A stretch of 64,000 nucleotides of DNA from Pseudogemmobacter humi (GTDB taxonomy: Bacteria > Pseudomonadota > Alphaproteobacteria > Rhodobacterales > Rhodobacteraceae). Under the pieces are notes generated by a model. It saw nothing but the letters and a program-made list of their open reading frames with translations, searched no databases and had not been told where the DNA came from. Every line of letters begins with the position of its first letter. Within the stretch, counting starts at the first letter, position 1. Below are positions 1-7,879 of the stretch, in pieces. A program made the translations under genes and the position numbers. The stretch is from assembly GCF_900609055.1 (NCBI RefSeq), contig NZ_UXAW01000070.1:42122-106121 (forward strand), in the 5' to 3' direction.

Positions 1-59
1 GGTTAGGACGTCAGGTTTTCAACCTGAAAAGAGGGGTTCGACTCCCCTACGGGCTGCCA
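1..59 (+). tRNA. tRNA-Glu(UUC), 5' end outside the window
   Basis: The D-arm remainder, an anticodon stem-loop (stem TCAGG/CCTGA, loop TTTTCAA, anticodon TTC), a T-arm with loop TTCGACT, and an acceptor strand ending in GCCA are visible. The 5' acceptor strand is cut off by the window edge. Its 3' end is the integration site of the element that follows, which leaves the tRNA intact. Confidence 0.93.
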
Positions 60-62
60 CTT
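45..62 (+). repeat. attL: tRNA-Glu 3' end direct repeat
   Basis: The 18-mer CCCTACGGGCTGCCACTT covers the tRNA 3' end and is repeated exactly at 17091-17108. Flanks diverge on both sides. A tyrosine integrase starts 12 bp further in, as is usual for tRNA-targeted elements. Confidence 0.92.
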
Positions 63-73
63 CTTCCTGTAAC

Positions 74-1153
74 CTATTGTTTCTCATCGTCATTTCCTGC
101 CTTTCTGTCCAACGCGGAAGGGAAGTTGGACACATTTCCCAGCTTGGCGAACCCGCTGTCTGCCAGTTTAGCCCGGTTTGCCTTCTTCGTATATGTATCG
201 GCCTGCTTGGTGTCCTTATGGGCCAGATAGGACGCGATTTCCCAGTTCGTCGCCCCTGCATCGGCCAGCCTGGTCGCCCCTGCCTTGCGCAATCCATGCA
301 GCGAACCCGGCACCTTCGCTTCGGCGCATCGGTCGCGGAACCAGTTGCCGAGCGTCTCGGGCTTGTAGCCGATGGGTTTGGCGTCTTGGGTGATGAACAG
401 CATCCGGTCTTTCGGCAGCATCGCCAGTTCCTCGGCCAGTTCGGGAAGGATCGGCAGATCAGCGGCCACCGAAGTCTTGGCCCGCTTGTATGCGATCCGC
501 GCCCTGCCGTCCTTCTGGGTGACGTGCTGCCAGCCCACCCGGCAAAGATCCGTGCGCGCCATGCCGGTGTTCAGCGCCAGCAGCAGCACCAGCCGGGCCT
601 TTGATCCTGCCGGATGCCGGGTAAGGAAGCGATCAACCTCGCCATCGGTCCAGGTATGGTATCCGTCTGGGTTGGTTTTCATCTTCTCGGCAAACCGTGC
701 CGGATTCGGGCCGGTGTATTTCAGTTTCTTGGCTGCGAAGTTGAATAACATGGACATGTTCTTCTTCACGGTGTTTGCGGCACTCGGCCCGGCCTTCTTG
801 GCCATCAGCGCCTCGATGTGGCGCACCTCCAGCCGTGCGAAGTGATACTTTCCCGCTGTGCCACGCAGCCAGTCCAGTTCCCCCCGGATGCTGCGCTTGC
901 GCGATGCAGACAGGTTCAGGAATTTCAGGCTGCCAAGGTATTGCTCGATCAGCCACGCCACCGTGCCCGGCGCGGCGGTCGAGACCGGGGCCTTCGCCCT
1001 TTTCACCGCCGCCTCATGCCCGGCTATGAACGCCGGGCTGCCGTAGGGGCCGGGAATGTTGCAGCGGAAATCTCCCGCCTCGAACCTCCAATAGATTCGG
1101 CCTTTGACGACATTCTTCCGAACCCCGGGATATGGGTTCTTGCGCCGGGTCAT
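74..1153 (-). CDS. int: tyrosine recombinase (integrase)
   Basis: A 359-residue tyrosine recombinase that would integrate and excise the element at tRNA-Glu. An SAM-like core-binding domain lies around residues 60-160, followed by the catalytic domain. The catalytic set is visible: Arg200 (GMARTD), Lys226 (RAKTS), His286-x-x-Arg289 (HGLR), His312 (AHKD) and the nucleophile Tyr321 (DTYTKK). It is the last gene of a leftward three-gene operon, its ATG overlapping the stop of the gene upstream (ATGA). It reads towards attL, and its stop is about 12 bp from the repeat. Length and motifs are complete, so it is probably active. Confidence 0.96.
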   Translation of the reverse strand: MTRRKNPYPGVRKNVVKGRIYWRFEAGDFRCNIPGPYGSPAFIAGHEAAVKRAKAPVSTAAPGTVAWLIEQYLGSLKFLNLSASRKRSIRGELDWLRGTAGKYHFARLEVRHIEALMAKKAGPSAANTVKKNMSMLFNFAAKKLKYTGPNPARFAEKMKTNPDGYHTWTDGEVDRFLTRHPAGSKARLVLLLALNTGMARTDLCRVGWQHVTQKDGRARIAYKRAKTSVAADLPILPELAEELAMLPKDRMLFITQDAKPIGYKPETLGNWFRDRCAEAKVPGSLHGLRKAGATRLADAGATNWEIASYLAHKDTKQADTYTKKANRAKLADSGFAKLGNVSNFPSALDRKAGNDDEKQ

Positions 1154-1329
1154 TTCAGCAGCTCATCGGGATCAGGCCCGGCGGTGGCATCGTCCACCTT
1201 CCCGGCGATGATGACATGTTTTCCGTCAGGCGTAACCTCCACCCGCCACTCTGCAATCCCCGCCGCCCGCAGCGCCTTCGCGTAGCGCGTCAGATCGGAT
1301 TGCTTGAGGGGAGCGCGAGCGTTCGCCAT
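1150..1329 (-). CDS. small protein of the integrase operon
   Basis: A 59-residue ORF translationally coupled on both sides: its ATG overlaps the stop of the excisionase-like gene and its TGA overlaps the int ATG. It begins MANARAPLKQSDLTRYAKAL and contains an EWRVEVTPDGKHVIIAGK stretch that looks like a short beta-hairpin. Similar small ORFs sit just before int in alphaproteobacterial prophages and islands. They may help directionality, but no function can be assigned from sequence. The double overlap is the main evidence that it is real. Confidence 0.75.
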   Translation of the reverse strand: MANARAPLKQSDLTRYAKALRAAGIAEWRVEVTPDGKHVIIAGKVDDATAGPDPDELLK

Positions 1330-1571
1330 CACTCCGCCCTCCGCGCCTCGCCTGCAGCCTTTGCGCGCTCCGCCGCATCGCGCTGCGCTTCCGCTTTCAG
1401 CATCGCCTCGATGTGTTCGCCCAGCAGAAGCATGGTGCGGCCCATTGCATAGTAAGTGCCATATTTCCTTGCTTTTTCCCGCAGAGTGCGGGGAGACAGG
1501 CGGATTCCGCGTTCTTGCAGCGCCGCGCTCCACTGCTCTGGCGTCTGTCCGGTTTCGATCTGATGCTCCAT
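1329..1571 (-). CDS. excisionase-like small DNA-binding protein
   Basis: An 80-residue protein at the head of the int operon, whose stop overlaps the next ATG. The central part (residues 24-58: LSPRTLREKARKYGTYYAMG followed by RTMLLLGEHIEAML) resembles the winged-helix of Xis/AlpA-type proteins, with a helix, a turn containing the small residues of the wing, and a final helix. Position and size fit a recombination directionality factor. This is inferred from layout and fold pattern only. The C-terminal tail is Ala/Arg-rich. Confidence 0.6.
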   Translation of the reverse strand: MEHQIETGQTPEQWSAALQERGIRLSPRTLREKARKYGTYYAMGRTMLLLGEHIEAMLKAEAQRDAAERAKAAGEARRAE

Positions 1572-1662
1572 ATCCTACCCTCGACTGCATGTTTCTGCGT
1601 CTACCAGCGCCGACGATAGGCATCAACAGAAAGCGCGATATTGGGTTCACATGGAATATTTT

Positions 1663-1680
1663 TGCGCTATATATTGCGCA
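1663..1680. promoter_or_regulatory. 18-bp dyad operator between int operon and XRE gene
   Basis: The sequence TGCGCTATATATTGCGCA has 5-bp perfect arms around an AT centre. It lies 3-20 bp upstream of the Shine-Dalgarno of the XRE gene (AAGGAGGT at 1684) in the divergent region 1572-1696. It is a plausible binding site through which the XRE protein controls itself and the int operon. Confidence 0.5.
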
Positions 1681-1696
1681 TTCAAGGAGGTGAACC

Positions 1697-2251
1697 ATGT
1701 CTAGTGCAAAAACCTACCGCTTCGGACCGAACCGAATCCCCGACAAGTTGGTCTACCAGGAGATGGAGGCACAGCTCCGGGAAGAAGAGCTATCCCGCTG
1801 CAAGCCGCATGAGGGACTGAAGCTCATCAGGAAGGAGCACAAGCGCTCACAGGCCGAGATGGCCACCCTGCTGGATGTCAGCCGACGCAGCTATCAGGAC
1901 TTCGAGAGCGGCAAGCGCGCGATACCGTCCGACGTTCTGTTGCGCCTCTATGGCCACTTCAACTGTGACCTGCACAAGCTGTTCACCGGGGCGTCGGTTC
2001 CCGTCTCCCGCAAGGACAGGGCCAGCTTCGTCACGGCCGCATTGGATGCGGTGTTCGCACTGCTGAAGAGGTTTGGGGAACAGGGCATCACGGAGCGAGA
2101 GCTTAGGCATTACGCGATCATGACGGCGGAGTTGACCGATCCGGGTGAGGACCCGGAGCTCCTATGGCTCTTGGAACTGGCGGGGCGCGACCGGGCCGGG
2201 CTGCCACGCTTCGGCTTTGGGGATGAGGAAGGCGACGGTGGTGAAGGGTAG
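1697..2251 (+). CDS. XRE-family transcriptional regulator
   Basis: A 184-residue regulator with one Cro/C1-type helix-turn-helix at about residues 40-95 (RSQAEMATLLDVSRRSYQDFESGKRAIP). The start is fixed by a strong AAGGAGGTGAACC ribosome site directly before the ATG. The C-terminal half is mostly helical, ends in an acidic Gly-rich tail, and has no recognised domain. The gene is divergent from the integrase operon with a dyad in between, the usual place for the element's repressor. That role is inferred. Confidence 0.85.
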   Translation: MSSAKTYRFGPNRIPDKLVYQEMEAQLREEELSRCKPHEGLKLIRKEHKRSQAEMATLLDVSRRSYQDFESGKRAIPSDVLLRLYGHFNCDLHKLFTGASVPVSRKDRASFVTAALDAVFALLKRFGEQGITERELRHYAIMTAELTDPGEDPELLWLLELAGRDRAGLPRFGFGDEEGDGGEG

Positions 2252-2393
2252 CGGCATATCATCGAGAAGGGACTTGAGAGCATCGGTCGTGCAGCGCTCG
2301 ATCATCATCCGTGCAATTGGGGAGTTTTGATCCCGATTTGCAAGGATATTTTGAGGTGATCTTGCGGCCAGAAGTTAGATAGTCCCCCACGGG
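2252..2393. other. short intergenic region
   Basis: This stretch separates two converging HTH genes. I see no convincing gene, promoter or strong terminator hairpin. Confidence 0.5.
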
Positions 2394-2642
2394 CTACTGA
2401 CCGGGAACAGCTTTTGCCACCCTGTCCATCAGCAGGGCCGGTGACGCACCGATCCCCTCCGCCCATTCGATGAACTCGATCACGTCGAGCCGCCTCTCGC
2501 CGGTTTCCACCTTCGCCACATAGGATTGCGGCCGGTTTAGCCGGTCTGCCAACTCCTGCTGGGTGATCCCCGCCTCCTTCCGCGTCTCGATCAGCACCTG
2601 CATCAACGCCCGGTGCCCCGGCGTTCGCAGACTTCGTGCCAT
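2394..2642 (-). CDS. small XRE-family HTH protein
   Basis: An 82-residue protein that is almost entirely a Cro/C1 helix-turn-helix: residues 18-60 include ITQQELADRLNRPQSYVAKV followed by ETGERRLDVIEF. It has no sensor or toxin domain. It converges with the larger XRE gene, and a rightward gene group starts just after its promoter region. It may be a second local repressor of the element or a solo antitoxin. The DNA-binding fold is clear; the target is unknown. Confidence 0.87.
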   Translation of the reverse strand: MARSLRTPGHRALMQVLIETRKEAGITQQELADRLNRPQSYVAKVETGERRLDVIEFIEWAEGIGASPALLMDRVAKAVPGQ

Positions 2643-2825
2643 CGCGGCGTCTCCAAAGGGCCTAAGCCCTTGCCGCGTAATCCCGTTCTGGTATTATCCC
2701 ATTTCAGGATGTTGGCGTTGCTGCATCCTCCTGCGCTCAGTGCCTTCTGAAGTGTGCGAGTGAATCTGGTCAGGCCATTCAATGCCGGTGCCGGAGCGTG
2801 GGTTTCAGTGGTGGAGGCATTGAAG

Positions 2826-3434
2826 ATGAACAAGACGGCACCTTGGCATCGCGCATTCGCGTCCCGCCACCGCCATGTGCGGCCCGACAGGCGGCGTCTG
2901 GCCGTCTATCGTGGCCGGGTGGTGTCGGTCGCCGACCGGGTGACGAGCACGACGGTCAGCGGCCAGCATGGCTACACCTCGGTCAACTCGGTGCCCGAGG
3001 TCTGGATCGCCGATGCCCATGGGCAGGAACTGCGATTCATCGACGTGACCCTGACGGACTGCCGGGCCGGGCATGAGGTGGTGATCATCGGCGATCCGGC
3101 GAAGGACAAGGTTCTCTCGATGCGGAACCTCTCGACCGGGCAGACGTGGTTTTCATCGTCCCTGACGGACCTGCCGTTCAATGGAAGCCATCTCTTCAGC
3201 ATGATCCCGACCGCGATCCTGTTCTGTGGCATCGCCTCGTTCATATCGTTTGCCATGTTCGGTGAAGCCTGGTCGCGCAGGACCTGGTGGGAGCAAACCG
3301 CCCCCGATCTGATGTTCTACGCCGCGCTGGCCCTAGGCTGCTGGTTGCCCGAAATGGGGCGGACATGGATCAACCACCGGAACGAGGCCCTGCGTGCCCG
3401 GATCACGCAGGAGCTGGAGGCGGCCTCCAAATGA
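2826..3434 (+). CDS. membrane protein, unknown function
   Basis: A 202-residue protein with an Arg/His-rich N-terminus, a beta-rich region (residues about 25-125, possibly an OB-like fold) and two hydrophobic segments near the C-terminus (around HLFSMIPTAILFCGIASFIS and DLMFYAALALGCWLPEM). I chose the ATG at 2826 because GGAGG stands 8 bp before it; a GTG at 2754 would add 24 residues without a good ribosome site. Its stop overlaps the next ATG (ATGA), so the two are co-translated. I do not recognise the family. Confidence 0.7.
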   Translation: MNKTAPWHRAFASRHRHVRPDRRRLAVYRGRVVSVADRVTSTTVSGQHGYTSVNSVPEVWIADAHGQELRFIDVTLTDCRAGHEVVIIGDPAKDKVLSMRNLSTGQTWFSSSLTDLPFNGSHLFSMIPTAILFCGIASFISFAMFGEAWSRRTWWEQTAPDLMFYAALALGCWLPEMGRTWINHRNEALRARITQELEAASK

Positions 3435-4510
3435 GACATGCCCCTACGTTCACAGGCGTCGTTCTGGCCTTTGTCCTCAGCCTGCCTGCTGCGACCATCG
3501 CCGAGCCACTGCCGCTGGTGCCGTTCCAGACGACGGAAACCGGCCAGATGCGCGATCCGACCGGCCTCTGGTCCCCGACCGAGGTGGCTGAAGGCGGGTC
3601 GGATGTGCAGCCCTCGGTCTGGTATGCCCGCTTCCAGGTGCGGGGCGGCGAGGTCACGCTGGCGGTCCTGGTCGATGCCTGGTGCGGCATGTCCGAGTGC
3701 CCTGTGCGCTTTCGCGTTGAAACGGCCGATAGCCGGGTGGTCCAGAACTTCGGGACCGTCGACTACGACATGGTCTGCCAGGATTTCGAGAGCTTCACCT
3801 ATGATCCAGAGGCGCGGGTGCTCCATGCCTGCGACGCCCGGATCGCGCTGCTGCCGGAGGGGCGAGCCATGCGCGCACTGATCGCCGGGCTGACCATGGC
3901 CTGCCTTGCCGCGACGGCCTCGGCCGAGACGGCGCTGGACTTCCCTGCGCCGGGGTCGAGGGCGGCGTGGAACAACCTCGTGCTGGGGTTGACCCATACC
4001 GATGGCTCCATCGACGTGGTGATCGCCGAGCGGCCCGATCCGGCGGCTCTGGCCAACCTGATCGACCTGCTGGTGCTGCATACCGGCTTTCAGGTCCGGT
4101 TCAGCGTCTTCCACGATGTCGCGGGTCGCGGCGAGGTGCTGACGCAAATCTACGCCTTCCGCGAGGCGACGGGCACTGATCTGCACGTCTGCCGGAACTG
4201 GTGGTCCTGGCCGGACGCCGATGGCTACGCGGCGATGATGCGGGGACAGTTCGGCGGCAGCCTGGTCTTCATCGACAACGGTGACAGTTCCGATGCCTAT
4301 GACAACCCGGCGTCGGACTTCATGGCGGCGCGGGTGCTCGATCCTCTGTTCGCAGGCGTTCTCGGCCCGGACCCGCGCCGGATCGAGGACGGCGGCGACT
4401 ACCTCGCGGCGCTGGAGATGTTCTGGCGGCAGATCGACACGGTGGGGGTATGGGATCGCGACCGGCTGCTGGCGCGCGGGGGTTGGGTCGATGGCTGTGG
4501 CGACCGATAG
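3431..4510 (+). CDS. secreted two-part protein with an internal signal peptide
   Basis: An open frame of 359 residues. It starts with a signal peptide (FTGVVLAFVLSLPAATIAEP) and a Cys-containing domain (CGMSECP). At residue 147 (base 3869) a second perfect signal peptide follows in the same frame (MRALIAGLTMACLAATASAE), preceded by a good ribosome site GGAGGGG. The second part (213 residues) has Trp/Asp-rich motifs and is unknown. Two readings are possible: two overlapping genes whose separating stop was lost, with independent internal initiation at 3869, or one polypeptide with an internal hydrophobic segment. Coupled to the upstream membrane protein. Confidence 0.72.
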   Translation: MRHAPTFTGVVLAFVLSLPAATIAEPLPLVPFQTTETGQMRDPTGLWSPTEVAEGGSDVQPSVWYARFQVRGGEVTLAVLVDAWCGMSECPVRFRVETADSRVVQNFGTVDYDMVCQDFESFTYDPEARVLHACDARIALLPEGRAMRALIAGLTMACLAATASAETALDFPAPGSRAAWNNLVLGLTHTDGSIDVVIAERPDPAALANLIDLLVLHTGFQVRFSVFHDVAGRGEVLTQIYAFREATGTDLHVCRNWWSWPDADGYAAMMRGQFGGSLVFIDNGDSSDAYDNPASDFMAARVLDPLFAGVLGPDPRRIEDGGDYLAALEMFWRQIDTVGVWDRDRLLARGGWVDGCGDR

Positions 4511-4572
4511 GCGTTGACCGCGCCGACCCTGCCGGGGCACAAGCCGCCTTCCTTCTGACTGGACCTTTAACG

Positions 4573-5139
4573 ATGACCCACTGGTACACCGCCGACCCGC
4601 ATTTCGGGCATGACAGCATCATCCCCAACGCCCGCCGTCCGTTCCGCGACACCGGCCATATGGAGGCGGTGCTGATCGAACGGCTGTGGGAGAAGGTCGG
4701 CCCCGATGACGATCTCTGGATCGTCGGCGATTTCGCCTTCGGGCCGAAGGCGAAGGACGAGGACTGGCTGCTGGCGATCTTCGGCCAGCTTCCTGGTGCA
4801 CGGCGGCATCTGGTGGTGGGCAACCATGACGGCCCGCTGACCCAGGCGCTGCCCTGGGACAGTGTGTCGTGGCTGGCGGAGGTCGATGATCCCGCCAGCG
4901 AGAAGCCGGTGACGCTCTGCCACTACCCGATGATGACCTGGAACCATGCCCGCAAGGGGGCGCTGCACCTGTTCGGCCATGTGCATGGCAACTGGCAGGG
5001 CAGTGAGAACGCGGTCAATGCCGGGGTGGATGCGTGGGATTTCTATCCGGTGACAGTGCAGGAGGCCGCCCGGCGGGCGAAGGGGCTGCCGGTGAACCGG
5101 CACTGGAGGGATGTCGAGCCGCGCGCTTCTCGGTCGTGA
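4573..5139 (+). CDS. calcineurin-like metallophosphoesterase
   Basis: A 188-residue phosphoesterase of the small MJ0936/YfcE-like group. All metal-binding motifs are visible: D-x-H (ADPHFGH, residues 7-13), GD (IVGDFAF), GNHD (VVGNHDG), a lone His (TLCHYPM) and GHVH (LFGHVHG) near the C-terminus. The ATG at 4573 starts directly with the first strand; the frame is open upstream to 4450, but that part overlaps the previous gene and has no motif. It probably hydrolyses a phosphoester or nucleotide; such genes are common in phages and plasmids. Substrate unknown. Confidence 0.88.
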   Translation: MTHWYTADPHFGHDSIIPNARRPFRDTGHMEAVLIERLWEKVGPDDDLWIVGDFAFGPKAKDEDWLLAIFGQLPGARRHLVVGNHDGPLTQALPWDSVSWLAEVDDPASEKPVTLCHYPMMTWNHARKGALHLFGHVHGNWQGSENAVNAGVDAWDFYPVTVQEAARRAKGLPVNRHWRDVEPRASRS

Positions 5140-5218
5140 GGTCAATGTCTTTCGCAGGTATCAACCGAATGCCGGATATGGACCACCACCGGATCGTGTA
5201 TGGAAAGAGGGGAGCGAC

Positions 5219-5395
5219 ATGGCATCTGCAAATCTCGCCGAACTGATCGCAGGTATCACCCCAGAGAACATGCACGGCACGGTCGACTTCAGCCATCCTG
5301 TCGGGTTGGAACTGGTCTACGAGGAGATGATCCCGGTTGCTGATAACCTCTACGATCAGCATATCGAAGCCCTCAAGGCAGAAGGATTGATCTGA
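5219..5395 (+). CDS. MazE/AbrB antitoxin-tail-like small protein
   Basis: A 58-residue ORF with GGAG before its ATG. The core ELIAGITPENMHGTVDFSHPVGLELV matches the C-terminal toxin-binding tail of MazE-type antitoxins (pattern L-L-A-x-I-T-P-E-N-x-H-G-E-V-D-W-x-x-P-x-G-x-E), but the N-terminal AbrB swapped-hairpin DNA-binding domain is absent. A short acidic helix is attached instead. It could be a decayed antitoxin or an anti-toxin peptide that only neutralises. The next ORF starts directly at its stop codon. Confidence 0.55.
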   Translation: MASANLAELIAGITPENMHGTVDFSHPVGLELVYEEMIPVADNLYDQHIEALKAEGLI

Positions 5396-5572
5396 ATGGC
5401 AGGCAGAATGTCGTTTTCGACGCTCCGCAACCGCATGCCGCCGGAAGCGCAGGAACGCGCCCGCGCCAAGTCCGAAGCCCTTGAAGCCGAGATGGTGCTG
5501 ATCGAGGTGCGCCAGGCCATGAAGCTGTCCCAAGAGGCGCGGGATGATGGCGGGGACGGTACCGCCTGGTGA
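5396..5572 (+). CDS. truncated HigA/XRE-type antitoxin N-terminus
   Basis: A 58-residue ORF whose ATG touches the stop of the previous ORF. Residues 6-45 (FSTLRNRMPPEAQERARAKS, then LIEVRQAMKLSQE) correspond to the leader helix and first HTH helix of HigA-like XRE antitoxins, which usually continue as LSQxxLAxxLxVxQ. Here the homology stops after KLSQE and runs into an unrelated Asp/Gly tail, so the DNA-binding domain is cut. No toxin gene is adjacent. Probably a remnant created by recombination with the mobilization region that follows. Confidence 0.5.
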   Translation: MAGRMSFSTLRNRMPPEAQERARAKSEALEAEMVLIEVRQAMKLSQEARDDGGDGTAW

Positions 5573-5770
5573 CACCCCGCCAGCCCCGTCCCTACGGCCC
5601 TTCATGGAGAGAGCGGGCCGGGGCTGGCTCCGCGCCCCCGATCCGACCGCCCCCCACATGGCTGGGGCGGATCGGGGGCGCACGGCCTGAAAGGCCGTCC
5701 CGCAAGGGGTGCTGGCCGCAGGTTGCAAACCCGCGCAGGCGATCAGCGTGGCAGCAATGATCGCCGGAGA

Positions 5771-5910
5771 CGGTGCCGTCCGCGGCACCGGGCAAGGCCC
5801 ATGGGCCGCGCAGTCGCTTGCGACGGAGAGGGGTCGAGGGGATTCCCCCGCCCGCTGTTTTGGGGTAGCGTTCGCGCAGGGGCCCCAAAACGGAAAGCGG
5901 GTTTCCGTTT
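5771..5910. other. hairpin-rich region before relaxase, candidate oriT
   Basis: The gene-free stretch 5573-5955 holds three inverted repeats: CGGTGCCG/CGGCACCG (5771-5790), TTTTGGGG/CCCCAAAA (5858-5890, 17-bp loop) and AAACGGAAA/TTTCCGTTT (5888-5910, 5-base loop). The last two overlap. Stacked inverted repeats directly upstream of a Pre/Mob gene are typical of transfer origins, but the nick site is not identifiable. GC-rich otherwise, with no promoter I can define. Confidence 0.45.
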
Positions 5911-5955
5911 CGATCAGAACGGAAAAAACGGCGCGAACGCCGCACAGGAACGACA

Positions 5956-7368
5956 GTGGGCAAGGCTGGATCATATCGCGCCCATGCGCTCGACGCGTCA
6001 AGCCTGACGGCGATGGAACACCACGAACTGCGGCTCGATGAGGCGGGGAGAAAACGGAGTATTCGGAAGGATGCCCAAGGCAGATGCCTTCCGCCTCTGC
6101 TCTATAACCCCTACGGCAAAGATTTGTCCCTGACCCAGAGCTATGAAGCCCATGTCGCGGGTGCGCGGCGGAACAAGGGAGCGGGGAAGCTCTGTCTCCA
6201 TGCGTTCATCCAGTTCCCCACCGATCTGGAGATCACCCCCGAAACGCAGCAGGGGATGCTGGACGAGGCGGTCCGGTTCGTGAACCGGACCCATGGCGGC
6301 GATGCCGTGTTCCGCGCGCGCATCGACCGGGACGAAGCCGGGCAACATGGTGTCGATGTGTTCTTCGCTCCGAAGTATCTGAAAGCCACCAAGCGCCGGT
6401 CGGAAACATGGATCAGCCTGACCAGGTTCGGGAAGGAGCGGGCAGTCGAGCGGTTCGGACATCGGCAGGCAGTGGACAAGGACAAGGAGGCCGGGCAGGT
6501 GGTGCCGCTCTTCTCCGGCCCGAAGGGCGACGTTCCCGTCATGGTGCCGTGCGATAGCCGGTATTACCAAGGGCGGGCGTTTCAGGATTTGTGGTTCGAG
6601 CACCTGCGCGACGAGGTGGGCCTGCCTTGGGTGGAGCGTGGAAAGGCCAAGATCGGCCGCGATCCTGATCGGCTTCAGGTCGAGGAATACAAGGCGGCGC
6701 AGGAGCGGCTGAAAGCTGTGGCCGACGCCGAACTGATCCGGGAACGGGCCCGCGCCGCTGGCCGGGCCGAGGGGATGAAGGAGGCGGCTGACGCCCTTGA
6801 AGTCACCCGCATCCTTCTGACCGGCGATCTGTCGCCGCAACTTTCCACCAAGGCCGCAAAAATACAGCAGGTCGCCGAGAAGCTGCGCGCTTCGCGCCAG
6901 GAGCAACGGCGGCAATGGGAGCATGCCATCAATTTCGGTCTTGCGGTGCCCGAGGATCGCGGGCGGAAGGCCCTCGACAGAGCTTTCAGCTTGTTCGCCG
7001 ATGATGCCGATGATGATCTGGGCCAAGCGCAACGCGAGCTGAGCGAACTGAAACGGGAGCATGAATCACACCTGCCCCCATCTGGCTTGCAGGTAGGCGC
7101 GCGCGCCTCACGCATGATCGCGGCGCTGGTCCGCTGGTGGGAAGCTGCCGCGACGGTGTTGACCAAGCTGTTCGACACGCACCGGACACCTGATCCTTAT
7201 CGTTTCGCGGTGATTCACGGGCTTCTATCGGACCTGCCGGATGAGGATGCCGCCCTGTCTCCGATCCGGATCGAACTGGAGAGGGAGCATCGGATCGTCG
7301 CCGTCGCGGGTCGTCTTGATATGCGAGGCCCTAAATCTGAGGGACACGCCGGACCGTCTTCACGCTGA
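5956..7368 (+). CDS. Pre/Mob (MobV-like) plasmid recombination/relaxase protein
   Basis: A 470-residue protein starting at GTG, with AGGAAC upstream. The N-terminal half follows the Pre/Mob layout: HALDASSLTAMEHHELR, a block FVNRTHGGDAVFRARIDRDE at about residue 110, then AGQHGVDVFFAPKY. In classic MobV enzymes this region is HxDE-x-TPHxH; here the metal-binding HUH is reduced to GQHGVD, as in a rhodobacterial plasmid subgroup I know. A long charged helical region (residues 230-390, partly coiled coil) follows. The C-terminal end overlaps the convergent resolvase by 38 bp. Probably mobilizes the element in trans of a conjugative plasmid; activity is uncertain. Confidence 0.7.
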   Translation: MGKAGSYRAHALDASSLTAMEHHELRLDEAGRKRSIRKDAQGRCLPPLLYNPYGKDLSLTQSYEAHVAGARRNKGAGKLCLHAFIQFPTDLEITPETQQGMLDEAVRFVNRTHGGDAVFRARIDRDEAGQHGVDVFFAPKYLKATKRRSETWISLTRFGKERAVERFGHRQAVDKDKEAGQVVPLFSGPKGDVPVMVPCDSRYYQGRAFQDLWFEHLRDEVGLPWVERGKAKIGRDPDRLQVEEYKAAQERLKAVADAELIRERARAAGRAEGMKEAADALEVTRILLTGDLSPQLSTKAAKIQQVAEKLRASRQEQRRQWEHAINFGLAVPEDRGRKALDRAFSLFADDADDDLGQAQRELSELKREHESHLPPSGLQVGARASRMIAALVRWWEAAATVLTKLFDTHRTPDPYRFAVIHGLLSDLPDEDAALSPIRIELEREHRIVAVAGRLDMRGPKSEGHAGPSSR

Positions 7369-7879
7369 CCCGGAAGAGCTGCGCAATCTCGGGCAGCGAC
7401 CGTTGTTCCTCGTCCCGCATCCGCCGAACCTCTGCCTGCTGGGCCGGTGACAAGGCCGGGGGCCGTCCCCCCACCCGACCACGCTTCCGGGCGGCCGCCA
7501 GCCCTTCCCTGGTCCGCTCGGAAATCCGCTCGCGCTCGAATTGCGCGATGCTGGCAAAGACGTGGAAGACCAGCCGCCCGGCTGGCGTCGTGGTGTCGAT
7601 GTCCTCGGCCAGCGACCGGAACCCCGCCCCGCGCGCCCCGATCGCCTCGACGACCTCCAGAAGGTCGCGCAGGGACCGCGCCAGGCGGTCGTATTTCGAC
7701 ACCATCACCACGTCACCCTCGCGGAGCTGGTCGAGCATCCGGTTCAACTCGGGCCGGTGCCGCTTTGCTCCGCTGATCCGGTCTGCGAAGATTCGCACAG
7801 CCCCCGCTTCCTTCAGGGCGTCGAGCTGCGCATCGAGGTGCTGATCCTCGGTCGAGACGCGCGCATAGCCGATCAGCAT
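7331..7879 (-). CDS. serine recombinase (Tn3-type resolvase/invertase)
   Basis: A 182-residue small serine recombinase. Its catalytic N-terminus contains IGYARVSTEDQ with the nucleophile Ser9, then the FADRISG block, the SKYDRLARS arginine motif, and the long E helix (AGRLVFHVFASIAQFERERI). The C-terminal HTH is LPEIAQLFRVSVKTVRRV. The ATG at 7879 is chosen because the family starts with MLIGYARVST; the frame upstream adds 13 unrelated residues. It would resolve dimers or cointegrates of the element, and res-like repeats lie directly upstream. Confidence 0.93.
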   Translation of the reverse strand: MLIGYARVSTEDQHLDAQLDALKEAGAVRIFADRISGAKRHRPELNRMLDQLREGDVVMVSKYDRLARSLRDLLEVVEAIGARGAGFRSLAEDIDTTTPAGRLVFHVFASIAQFERERISERTREGLAAARKRGRVGGRPPALSPAQQAEVRRMRDEEQRSLPEIAQLFRVSVKTVRRVPQI

